A stretch of 64,000 nt of DNA from Gulbenkiania mobilis (GTDB lineage: Bacteria > Pseudomonadota > Gammaproteobacteria > Burkholderiales > Chromobacteriaceae). Positions 56,771-64,000 of this stretch are shown here, one piece after another. A model generated the notes under the pieces. The model was not told the origin of the DNA, ran no database searches, and worked only from the letters and a program-made list of their open reading frames with translations. The stretch covers positions 62,001-126,000 of the forward strand of contig SMDA01000002.1 of the NCBI GenBank assembly GCA_004346645.1, read 5' to 3'. Positions within the stretch are counted from its first letter, which is position 1; the number at the start of each line of letters is the position of its first letter. Both the position numbers and the translations under genes were made by a program.

Positions 56771-57547
56771 ATGTGTGTCATCGCCCTCGCCTACAAGACG
56801 CCCGCCCTCGGGCCGCTGGTGCTCGTGGCCAACCGCGACGAGACCTATGCGCGGGCAACGGCTCCGCTCGACCGCTGGCCGACCGGAACGGAAACCCTTG
56901 GCGGGCGCGACGATGTCTCGGGCGGCAGCTGGCTCCTGGTGGATGCGCGGGGCCGGTTCGCCGCCGTTACCAACATCCGCGACGGCCGTCCCGTGCAGGC
57001 CGCACGCTCGCGCGGGGAACTGGTGGTGCGCTTCGTCACCGGCGACGCGTCCGCCCTGGACTTCGCGCGCACGCTGGCGGCCGAGCACGACCAGTATGCG
57101 CCCTTCAACCTGCTCTTCGGCCAAGTGGACGACCTCTTTCACTTCCATAGCCGCACACAACGTCTGACCCGGCTGACGCCCGGTGTGCACACCTTGTCCA
57201 ATGCCACGCTGGATACGCCCTGGTTCAAGTCGGAGCGCTTGGCCGCGCACCTGCGGAACGCGCGCCGGCCTCCTGGCGAGCGGGATGCCTATGACTGGCT
57301 GGCGGACCCGACACCGGCCGCGCCAGAGCAGTTGCCCAACACCGGCGTCGGCCTGGCTCTGGAGAAAATGCTGTCCCCGGTCTTCATCCGGGGGCGAGAC
57401 TACGGTACCCGCGCCTCGATGCTGCTGACCGTCAGCACACGTGGCGACATCCTTTTCTGCGAGCGCAGCTATGGGCTGGCCGGTCGCCCCACCGGGGACC
57501 GACGCTTTTCGCTGCGGCCCGCCCCTGTACCAAGGAGAATCCCTTGA
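56771..57547 (+). CDS. NRDE family protein (TANGO2-like)
   Basis: 258 aa. The signature NRDE is at residues 21-24 (VLVANRDETYARA) after MCVIALAYKT, with GGSWLLVDARGRFAAVTN and LSNATLDTPWFKSER further on. The family is related to Ntn-hydrolases (N-terminal Cys2) and to eukaryotic TANGO2; in bacteria its role is poorly known. It is followed by a CNP1-like gene that starts inside its stop (TTGA). Confidence 0.87.
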   Translation: MCVIALAYKTPALGPLVLVANRDETYARATAPLDRWPTGTETLGGRDDVSGGSWLLVDARGRFAAVTNIRDGRPVQAARSRGELVVRFVTGDASALDFARTLAAEHDQYAPFNLLFGQVDDLFHFHSRTQRLTRLTPGVHTLSNATLDTPWFKSERLAAHLRNARRPPGERDAYDWLADPTPAAPEQLPNTGVGLALEKMLSPVFIRGRDYGTRASMLLTVSTRGDILFCERSYGLAGRPTGDRRFSLRPAPVPRRIP

Positions 57548-58053
57548 AGAAGTTCCTGCTGGCCGTGATGGCCGTACTGGCCACGGCCCCCGCATTTGCC
57601 GCCAAGAAGCACGACAACAGTCCCAAGTATTGGGTGGAAGATGACGACCAGAAGGTCTGGACGGAAGAAAGCTACACCCTGCCTGGCTATCCCAGCACTG
57701 CCCTGTGGCGCCCGGTAGCCGTGGGCGGCAGCTACACCAACAAGCTGTTCGTGGATGAGACCACGCTGGGCGTGGGCAGTGACGCCGCCTTGCGCATGAT
57801 TACACGTGTGGTCAGCCCCAGCGGTGTGGAAAACCTGGCGGTCGAGGGCCTGAACTGCAAGCTGAAGACCTACCGCACCTATGCCTTTGGCGATGCCGCG
57901 GGCAAGAAATGGATGGCCTCCTTCAATGAAGACTGGCGCGCCATCGCCTACGACGACAAGGTGCGACGCGCCCTGTTCGCTGCCTTCTGCGATGAGTACA
58001 TGCCCCCCAGCGGCCGCGAGCAGGCCGTCAAGCTGCTGCGCGGTGCGAACTGA
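57544..58053 (+). CDS. CNP1-like family exported protein
   Basis: 169 aa. Signal peptide KKFLLAVMAVLATAPAFA, then a mature part with NSPKYWVEDDDQKVWTEESY and a C-terminal LFAAFCDEYMPPSG, matching the CNP1-like family of secreted or outer-membrane-associated beta-proteobacterial proteins of unknown function. The start codon is TTG, overlapping the NRDE stop (TTGA), with AAGGAGAA at 6 bases, so translation is coupled. Confidence 0.82.
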   Translation: MKKFLLAVMAVLATAPAFAAKKHDNSPKYWVEDDDQKVWTEESYTLPGYPSTALWRPVAVGGSYTNKLFVDETTLGVGSDAALRMITRVVSPSGVENLAVEGLNCKLKTYRTYAFGDAAGKKWMASFNEDWRAIAYDDKVRRALFAAFCDEYMPPSGREQAVKLLRGAN

Positions 58054-58124
58054 CACCGTGCACTGACCGTGACCTGCCAGGTGGCCCTGTGTGCCGGGTT
58101 GCCTGGCCCTTCAGGATGAACTGC

Positions 58125-59012
58125 ATGTCGTCTTCCACGACCGGCGCGCTGGAAGTGCTCGGCGCCGCCGCAGCCTTCGGCGCAATGGCCGTCTTTGCCC
58201 GGTGGGCCTACGCCGATGGGGTCTCGCCGGCCACCCTGCTCTTCCTGCGCTTCCTGCTGGCGGCGCTGGTGCTGGTGCCATGGGTGGTGGTGGCACGACT
58301 CGCCTGGCCGCGCGGACGCGCCCTGCTAGCACTGTTCCTGATGGGTGCGTTGGGATATGCGGGCATGTCGGCCTGCTACTTCAACGCGCTCAACCACGCC
58401 TCGGCCGGCACGGTGGCGCTGCTGCTGTACCTGTTCCCCGCCATTGTCCTCCTACTTTCGGCAGTGCTGTTCAAGGAACGACTGACCGGGCGCCGCCTGC
58501 TCACGCTGGCCTTGGCCTTGGCAGGGCTGGCCATCACCGTGGGTACCGACCTGTCGGCCCGACCGCTGGGTCTGCTTCTAGGCGTGGGTTCGGCCCTGAT
58601 CTATGCGCTCTACATCTTGGCAGGCAGCCGCTTCGCGCAGGGAACGCACCCCCTGGCGGCCAGTGCGGTGGTGATTGCATCGGCCGCAGCCTGCAATGGG
58701 CTGCAACTCTTGATGGGCGCGGGGTTTCAGGGACCAGAAAGCTTGAAGGGCTGGGCTGCCAGTCTGGCGATGGCGTTGCTGTGTACTGTGGTTGCCATCA
58801 CCCTGTTCCTGAAGGGACTGGAGAAGGTGGGCGCCACCCGGGCTTCGCTGATCTCCACTGCCGAGCCGGTGGTCACCATCGTGCTGGCCTGGATCCTGCT
58901 CGGGGAGCATCTTTCCGGCCTGCAGCTGGCAGGCGGAGTATTGATCCTGGTTGCCGTAGCACTCAGCAGCGGCGAAAAGTCCACAACCGAGGGACCGGTA
59001 AAGGCGGCCTGA
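58125..59012 (+). CDS. EamA/DMT family transporter
   Basis: 295 aa with ten predicted membrane helices arranged as two EamA repeats (EVLGAAAAFGAMAVFARWAY and LGLLLGVGSALIYALYILAG). Drug/metabolite superfamily; many members export amino acids or other metabolites. ATG 58125 is chosen (AGGA 8 bases upstream); an ATG 9 bases earlier is possible. Ends before an intergenic repeat 12-mer and a convergent small gene. Confidence 0.86.
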   Translation: MSSSTTGALEVLGAAAAFGAMAVFARWAYADGVSPATLLFLRFLLAALVLVPWVVVARLAWPRGRALLALFLMGALGYAGMSACYFNALNHASAGTVALLLYLFPAIVLLLSAVLFKERLTGRRLLTLALALAGLAITVGTDLSARPLGLLLGVGSALIYALYILAGSRFAQGTHPLAASAVVIASAAACNGLQLLMGAGFQGPESLKGWAASLAMALLCTVVAITLFLKGLEKVGATRASLISTAEPVVTIVLAWILLGEHLSGLQLAGGVLILVAVALSSGEKSTTEGPVKAA

Positions 59013-59039
59013 CCATAGATTGACCCATAGCCATGCCCA

Positions 59040-59051
59040 AGGTTGGCCGAA
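59040..59051 (+). repeat. Copy of repeated 12-mer AGGTTGGCCGAA between EamA gene and a convergent small gene
   Basis: Exact copy, intergenic, 4 bases from the stop codon of the opposing small gene and 27 bases after the EamA stop. Confidence 0.7.
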
Positions 59052-59055
59052 GGAC

Positions 59056-59244
59056 TCAGCCTACCCCGGCCAGTCGCTGCACAAAGGCGATCAACCCCAC
59101 CAGCACGATCACCCCCAGCGAATAGCGCAGCGCGGTACGCGCCCGTGCCAGATACACGGTATTACGGGTCAGCACATAGCTGAGCGCGGCCCAGCCGAGC
59201 ATCAGGATCATGCCGATCACCCACAGCCGCAGCAGCCAGAGCAT
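59056..59244 (-). CDS. Hypothetical small membrane protein downstream of lpxC
   Basis: 62 aa with two membrane segments (LWVIGMILMLGWAALSYVL and YSLGVIVLVGLIAFV) separated by a basic loop (TVYLARARTALR). No named family recognised. It follows lpxC by 8 bases on the same strand and is the last gene of the ddlB-ftsQ-ftsA-ftsZ-lpxC run; the position may mean a role in the envelope, but this is inference. Confidence 0.65.
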   Translation of the reverse strand: MLWLLRLWVIGMILMLGWAALSYVLTRNTVYLARARTALRYSLGVIVLVGLIAFVQRLAGVG

Positions 59245-59252
59245 GGGCGGCC

Positions 59253-60167
59253 TCAGGCGGCCTCGGGCAAGCGATGGAAGCTGGACGGGGCGTCCAAGGG
59301 GTCCTTGAAGCTCACGTATTCCCAAGCGGAAGGGGTGGCCAGCAGCTGGCGCAACAGCCTGTTGTTGAGCGCATGGCCCGACTTGCAGCCGGAAAACGCG
59401 GCAATCAACGGGTGACCAATGATGTAGAGGTCGCCGATCGCATCGAGGATCTTGTGCCGCACGAACTCGTCCGGGAAGCGCAGGCCCTCCGGATTGAGGA
59501 CGAATTCGTCATCGATCACGATGGCGTTGTTGAGGTTGCCCCCGCGGCCAAGGCCGTGGTTACGCATGTACTCCACTTCGTGCATGAAGCCGAAGGTACG
59601 GGCGCGGCTGATCTCATCGATATACGAATGCGAGGCGAAGTCGATTTCCACCGTCTGCGGCGCCCGGTTGAATGCCGGATGGTTGAATTCGATGGCAAGC
59701 TTCACCTTGAAGCCCTCGTGCGGCTCCAGCACCACCCACTTGTCCCCCTCTTCCACGCGCACGGTTTCCTTCACGCGGATAAAGCGCTTGTAGGCGTCCT
59801 GCTCGACGATACCGCCACTTTCCAAAAGATAGATGAACGGCGCGGAAGACCCATCCATGATGGGTATTTCCGCTGCCGTCACCTCGACGATGAGGTTATC
59901 GATGCCCAGTCCGGCAAACGCCGACATGAGGTGCTCGATCGTGCCGATACGCACGCCGGTGTCGGTCACCAGCGTGGAGGAGAGGCGCGTATCGTTCACG
60001 AGCGAGGGCTCCGCCCTGACCTCGGGCGAGCCCGGCAGGTCGGTCCGACGAAAGACGATGCCGCTGTCCGGGGGCGCGGGCAGCAGGGTGAGTTTGACCC
60101 GCTCCCCGGAATGCAAGCCGACCCCGGTCGCACTGATCGCTTTCTTGAGCGTGCGCTGCAAAATCAT
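59253..60167 (-). CDS. lpxC: UDP-3-O-acyl-N-acetylglucosamine deacetylase
   Basis: 304 aa zinc deacetylase committing UDP-GlcNAc to lipid [31 protein letters not shown] (first zinc His), [15 protein letters not shown] (His and Asp ligands) and [13 protein letters not shown] (general acid His) are present. Downstream of ftsZ with a 94-base AT-rich gap that likely carries its own promoter; the start ATG is at 60167. Confidence 0.97.
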   Translation of the reverse strand: MILQRTLKKAISATGVGLHSGERVKLTLLPAPPDSGIVFRRTDLPGSPEVRAEPSLVNDTRLSSTLVTDTGVRIGTIEHLMSAFAGLGIDNLIVEVTAAEIPIMDGSSAPFIYLLESGGIVEQDAYKRFIRVKETVRVEEGDKWVVLEPHEGFKVKLAIEFNHPAFNRAPQTVEIDFASHSYIDEISRARTFGFMHEVEYMRNHGLGRGGNLNNAIVIDDEFVLNPEGLRFPDEFVRHKILDAIGDLYIIGHPLIAAFSGCKSGHALNNRLLRQLLATPSAWEYVSFKDPLDAPSSFHRLPEAA

Positions 60168-60261
60168 GTGGCGTTCACCTTGTGGATGGCCTAGGCAGCC
60201 AATCTTATCATAACCTCCATGCAGCTTTTATTGATTGACGAAAAGGATTAAATAGTCCAAA

Positions 60262-61446
60262 TCAATCAGCCTGCTTGCGCAGGAAAGCCGGGATGTCGAA
60301 GGAATCACTCACCTCCGGGTTGGAGAAATCGGTTGAGGCCGGAGTGCGACGGCGGCCCTGACGCATGATGGCCGGCGTATCCAGATCGTCATAGTTGATG
60401 ACTTCCATCGGACGGTCGTCGGTGCCGGTCTTGACGATCTTGATGTACTCCGGACGCTCCTCGCGCTGGGCCTTCTTCTGGCCCAGGCCGGTGGCGATCA
60501 GGGTGATGCGGATCGTATCCTCCGGCATATCAGCCACCTCGGCGGTACCAAACTTGATCTGTGCGTCCTCGTCGGCGTACTGACGCACGATACCCATGAT
60601 CTCACGGTACTCACTCATCTTCAGGCAGCCCGGCGCGGTAGAGATGTTCACCAGTACGCCACGCGCTCCTTCAAGGGTGATGTTGTCCAGGAGCGGGCTG
60701 GCCACGGCCTGCTCGGCCGCCACACGCGCACGGTCGATGCCCGAGGCGAAGGCCGAGCCCATCATGGCCAGACCCATTTCGCCCATGACGGTACGCACGT
60801 CGGCAAAGTCGACGTTGATCAGGCCCGGGCAGGTGATCACTTCGGCGATCCCGGCCACGGCGCCCTTGAGCACGTCGTCCGCTGCACGGAAGGCTTCACG
60901 CATGGTGACGTCCTCACCCAGCACCTCCATCAGCTTCTCGTTAGGGATGACGATCAGCGAATCCACATGTTTCTTGAGGTCGTCGATGCCCGACTGCGCC
61001 ACCTTCATGCGCTTGCCCTCATGCTCGAAGGGACGGGTGACCACGCCCACGGTGAGGATGCCCAGCTCCTTGGCCACTTCGGCCACGACCGGCGCGGCTC
61101 CCGTGCCCGTGCCGCCCCCCATGCCTGCGGTCACGAACACCATGTTGGCGCCACGCAGCATCTCGGCGATACGCTCCCGATCCTCCAGGGCGGCATTGCG
61201 GCCCACCTCGGGGTTGGCACCGGCACCCAGACCCTTGGTCAGGTTGTTGCCCAACTGCAGCTTCTGCGCCGCCTTGTTGCGCTTGAGTGCCTGAGCATCG
61301 GTGTTGGCGCAGATGAACTCGACGCCGTGCACATGCCCTTCGATCATGTTGTCGATCGCGTTGCAGCCACCGCCGCCAACGCCGATCACCTTGATGACGG
61401 CTTCCTGAGCCGTCTCCTGCATTACCTCGAACACCATGCCGCTCAT
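60262..61446 (-). CDS. ftsZ: Cell division protein FtsZ
   Basis: 394 aa tubulin-like GTPase that builds the Z-ring. GTP motif GGGTGTG at 110-116 in VTAGMGGGTGTGAAP, IGVGGGGCNAIDNM near the start, and the conserved C-terminal tail DSFDIPAFLRKQAD for FtsA/ZipA binding. Start MSGMVFEVMQETAQEAVI at ATG 61446 after GAGGAGAGGAAA. It follows ftsA by 79 bases in the division cluster. Confidence 0.98.
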   Translation of the reverse strand: MSGMVFEVMQETAQEAVIKVIGVGGGGCNAIDNMIEGHVHGVEFICANTDAQALKRNKAAQKLQLGNNLTKGLGAGANPEVGRNAALEDRERIAEMLRGANMVFVTAGMGGGTGTGAAPVVAEVAKELGILTVGVVTRPFEHEGKRMKVAQSGIDDLKKHVDSLIVIPNEKLMEVLGEDVTMREAFRAADDVLKGAVAGIAEVITCPGLINVDFADVRTVMGEMGLAMMGSAFASGIDRARVAAEQAVASPLLDNITLEGARGVLVNISTAPGCLKMSEYREIMGIVRQYADEDAQIKFGTAEVADMPEDTIRITLIATGLGQKKAQREERPEYIKIVKTGTDDRPMEVINYDDLDTPAIMRQGRRRTPASTDFSNPEVSDSFDIPAFLRKQAD

Positions 61447-61525
61447 TTTCCTCTCCTCAACAAGATGAGCATTCAAAACCCTGTCCGGCCGCCTGCACTG
61501 ACCGGACAAAAATGTTGTGCCGGCC

Positions 61526-62764
61526 TTAAAAGTTGCCGGCGAACCAAGCTTTCATGCGTGCGAACATGTGGCCGACGCCGGCACTGTCCGTACGCGGTCC
61601 CGCCGGGGTATGGATCTGGTCCTTGCCGTACAGCAGCAGCCCCACCCCGGTGGAAAAACGCGGTGTCTTGACCACTTCGGCCAAGCCACCCACATATTTG
61701 GGCACGCCCACCCGCACCGGCATGTGGAAGACCTCTTCGGCCAACTCCACCATGCCCGGCATCAGGCTGGCCCCGCCGGTGAGAACGATGCCGGACGACA
61801 GCATGTCCTCGAAACCGGAGCGACGCAGCTCCTGCTGCACCAGCTGGAACAGCTCCTCGACCCGCGGCTCCACCACTTCGGCCAGGGTGGCACGCGACAT
61901 CTGGCGCGGACCCCGCTCACCGACGCCGGGCACTTCGATCATCTGGGCCGGGTCAGCCATGCTCACCAGCGCCACGGCGTGCTGGATCTTGATGTCTTCC
62001 GCTTCCTTGGTCGGAGTGCGCAGCGCCATCGCGATGTCGTTGGTGATCTGATCACCGGCGATCGGGATGACGGCGGTATGGCGGATGGCGCCGTTGGCGT
62101 ATACCGCGATGTCCGTGGTGCCGCCCCCGATGTCGATCAGGCACACACCCAGATCCTTCTCGTCCTCGGACAGCACTGCAATGGCCGAGGCCATCGGCTG
62201 CAGCACCAGATCGGAAACCTCCAGGCCACAGCGTCGCACGCACTTGGTCACATTCTGTGCCGCCGACACGGCCCCGGTGACGATGTGCACCTTGGCTTCC
62301 AGCCTTACCCCGCTCATGCCCATCGGCTCGCGCACACCTTCCTGACCATCGATGCTGTATTCCTGGGTCAGGATGTGCAGCACCTGGTGATCCGGCGGGA
62401 TCGTGACCGCACGCGCGGTCTCGATCACGCGATCGATGTCCATCTGGGTGACCTCGCGATCCTTGATCGCCACCATGCCGTGCGAATTCACGCTCTTGAT
62501 GTGGCTGCCGGCGATGCCGGTAAAGACTTCGTGGATCTTGCAGTCGGCCATCAGCTCGGCCTCTTCCAGCGCGCGCTGGATGGCCTGCACCGTCGACTCG
62601 ATATTGACCACCATGCCCCGTTTCAGGCCACGCGACGGTGCATGACCCATCCCGATGATGTTGAGCTGCCCGTCATCCAGCACTTCCGCCACGATCGCAA
62701 CGATCTTGGACGTGCCGATATCCAGGCCCACCAACATGTTCTTGCTTTCCTTCGGTTTGCTCAC
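61526..62764 (-). CDS. ftsA: Cell division protein FtsA
   Basis: 412 aa actin-like protein anchoring FtsZ to the membrane. NMLVGLDIGTSKIVAIVAEV and the DIGGGTTDIAVYANGAI nucleotide motif are present; the C-terminal MFARMKAWFAGNF is an amphipathic membrane-targeting helix. Start placed at GTG 62764, which gives SKPKESKNMLVGLD and has GGAG at 6 bases; ATG further in would remove conserved residues. Confidence 0.96.
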   Translation of the reverse strand: MSKPKESKNMLVGLDIGTSKIVAIVAEVLDDGQLNIIGMGHAPSRGLKRGMVVNIESTVQAIQRALEEAELMADCKIHEVFTGIAGSHIKSVNSHGMVAIKDREVTQMDIDRVIETARAVTIPPDHQVLHILTQEYSIDGQEGVREPMGMSGVRLEAKVHIVTGAVSAAQNVTKCVRRCGLEVSDLVLQPMASAIAVLSEDEKDLGVCLIDIGGGTTDIAVYANGAIRHTAVIPIAGDQITNDIAMALRTPTKEAEDIKIQHAVALVSMADPAQMIEVPGVGERGPRQMSRATLAEVVEPRVEELFQLVQQELRRSGFEDMLSSGIVLTGGASLMPGMVELAEEVFHMPVRVGVPKYVGGLAEVVKTPRFSTGVGLLLYGKDQIHTPAGPRTDSAGVGHMFARMKAWFAGNF

Positions 62765-62783
62765 CTGTCGCTCCAGCTCTCGA

Positions 62784-63506
62784 TTACTTTTTGTGCGCGG
62801 GCGGCGCCTTGTAGTCCGGCATCCGCACCGCAAATCCGTTGGGGTAACGCATGTCCACCGCCTCGATCCGGTAGGGCAGCGAGGTCAGCGTCGTCTTCCA
62901 GTTGTCCACGAAGCGCGCGGTACGAAGATCCACCTCTCCACGCCCCAGCTCCAGCATCACGCCGTTGTCCAGCGCCACCCGCCATGCACGACGGTCCGAC
63001 AGAAACAGCCGGCTGGGCGCCAGCCCGACATCGGCCAGCGTGCTTCTCAGGCGACCGAGCATGGCCACCATGTCCTTCTCGCTTCCCGCCGGCCCCACCA
63101 GCACCGGCAGGGTCTGGTCGGTGGCGGCATCGAACAGCTCGCCATGGGTGTTGACCAGGCCGTCCTCTCCCCAGCGCGCCAGTGCCTTGTGTTCGTCGAC
63201 CGCTATTTCCAGCGTGTCCGGCCAGCGACGGCGTACTTGTGCGTCCCGCACCCACGGCAACTTGCCGAAGGCTGCCCGCGTCTTGTCGATGTCGAGCGTG
63301 AAAAAGGTGCCCGTCAGCTCGTGTTCGGCGATGAAGCGCAGCTGTTCGGCGGTCACCCGCTTCATCTCGCCCTGGATCAGGATGCGTTTGACCGGGAACA
63401 CCGGCGCATGCGTCACCCAGAACCCGGCGGCGTACAGCACCATGCCCAGCGATGCCAGCAGCAGCAGGTTCGCCAGCCCACGCAGCAGACGGTGGTTATC
63501 CCACAT
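62784..63506 (-). CDS. ftsQ: Cell division protein FtsQ
   Basis: 240 aa. One N-terminal membrane helix (about 8-30, [21 protein letters not shown]), then the POTRA domain ([21 protein letters not shown]), and a periplasmic beta-domain. It recruits FtsB/FtsL at the septum. Start ATG 63506 overlaps the ddlB end by 11 bases. Confidence 0.94.
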   Translation of the reverse strand: MWDNHRLLRGLANLLLLASLGMVLYAAGFWVTHAPVFPVKRILIQGEMKRVTAEQLRFIAEHELTGTFFTLDIDKTRAAFGKLPWVRDAQVRRRWPDTLEIAVDEHKALARWGEDGLVNTHGELFDAATDQTLPVLVGPAGSEKDMVAMLGRLRSTLADVGLAPSRLFLSDRRAWRVALDNGVMLELGRGEVDLRTARFVDNWKTTLTSLPYRIEAVDMRYPNGFAVRMPDYKAPPAHKK

Positions 63507-64000
63507 GGGCCGCTGCCAGAACCTTCAGGCACAGGTCTTCGTAGCTCAGTCCCTCCACCCGGGCAGCCATCGGCACCAGACTGTGGCTGGTCATGCCCGG
63601 GTTGGTGTTGGCTTCCAGCAGGTAGATACCCCCTGCCTCGTCCATCAGGAAGTCGATTCGAGCCCAGCCGCGGCAACCGAGCACACGGAACGCCTGCAGT
63701 GCCAGGTTTCGTGCCCGAGCCTCCAAGTCATCCGGTAAGCCGGACGGACAGCGGTACACGGTATCGTCGCGGAAATACTTGGCCTCATAGTCGTAGTACT
63801 CGGTGGCCGGTTCGATCTTGATCGTGGGGTACGCCCGGTCATCGATCACCGCACAGGTATACTCGCCGCCGCCGATGAACTGTTCCGCGATCACGATGCT
63901 GTCGTAGCGGCGCGCCTCCTCATAGGCGGCGCGCAGCATCCCCGGCGCCTTCACCTTGGTCACTCCGATGCTCGACCCCTCAGTCGAGGGCTTGACGAAG
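63496..64000 (-). CDS. ddlB: D-alanine--D-alanine ligase (partial, runs off the right edge)
   Basis: Last 168 residues of the ligase that makes the D-Ala-D-Ala dipeptide of peptidoglycan. The frame is open to 64000; the N-terminus lies outside the window. The ATP-grasp part is recognisable: [34 protein letters not shown] with the metal-binding Glu, and NPGMTSHSL. It precedes ftsQ, as is usual in the dcw cluster. Confidence 0.93.
   Translation of the reverse strand, partial: FVKPSTEGSSIGVTKVKAPGMLRAAYEEARRYDSIVIAEQFIGGGEYTCAVIDDRAYPTIKIEPATEYYDYEAKYFRDDTVYRCPSGLPDDLEARARNLALQAFRVLGCRGWARIDFLMDEAGGIYLLEANTNPGMTSHSLVPMAARVEGLSYEDLCLKVLAAAHVG

Overview
The window is a GC-rich, densely coded chromosomal segment with no rRNA, tRNA, insertion sequence, phage gene or CRISPR array that I can see. 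Gene content and order (LysM protein-dprA-smg-topA, a DUF3460 protein, a ddlB-ftsQ-ftsA-ftsZ-lpxC division cluster, the tol-pal group, and a beta-proteobacterial type of gshA next to gshB) point to a beta-proteobacterium, most likely of the order Neisseriales (Chromobacteriaceae-like). Genus cannot be decided from this window.

Layout. 1-5.3 kb: end of a LysM protein, dprA (DNA processing in natural transformation), smg, topA, a small membrane protein and dgkA. 5.4-10.4 kb: apbE, gshB, gshA (glutathione synthesis), a PfkB sugar/nucleoside kinase and a TlpA-like thioredoxin. 10.5-18.3 kb: 2,4-dienoyl-CoA reductase, then a complete Entner-Doudoroff set (zwf-pgl divergent from edd-eda) and a frameshifted HDOD gene. 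18.4-26.3 kb: RNB-domain ribonuclease, glpR/glpK, a metallo-hydrolase, a lysophospholipase-like hydrolase, an SbtB/SbtA-like P-II protein and bicarbonate transporter pair, and an acetyltransferase. 26.4-33.5 kb: purE-purK, a structured intergenic stretch, purC, then tolR-tolA-tolB-pal-cpoB without tolQ. 33.5-45.1 kb: mixed housekeeping genes (O-methyltransferase, type III glutamine synthetase-like enzyme, UspA, TlyA, YceH, cupin, prolyl oligopeptidase, TauE exporter, threonine aldolase, TcdA, a solute-binding protein). 45.2-50.9 kb: oppABCDF peptide importer. 51-59 kb: RND efflux pump with its adaptor, pyrC, a TusA protein, NRDE and CNP1-like proteins, an EamA exporter. 59-64 kb: lpxC and the division genes ftsZ, ftsA, ftsQ and part of ddlB.

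The most striking signal is not a gene. A 12-base word, AGGTTGGCCGAA, occurs at least 12 times exactly on the two strands, with about ten more one-mismatch copies. A rough composition estimate predicts far fewer than one. It sits in genes in all three frames and both orientations, in intergenic gaps close to gene ends, and in one perfect 42-base palindrome between two convergent genes. This is how DNA uptake sequences behave in Neisseria, and the word has the AGG...GAA outline of known Neisseriaceae uptake dialects. I propose it as an uptake-sequence dialect of this lineage.

Other points of note: loss or relocation of tolQ, the HDOD frameshift, an SbtA/SbtB pair outside cyanobacteria, and a likely structured RNA between purK and purC.
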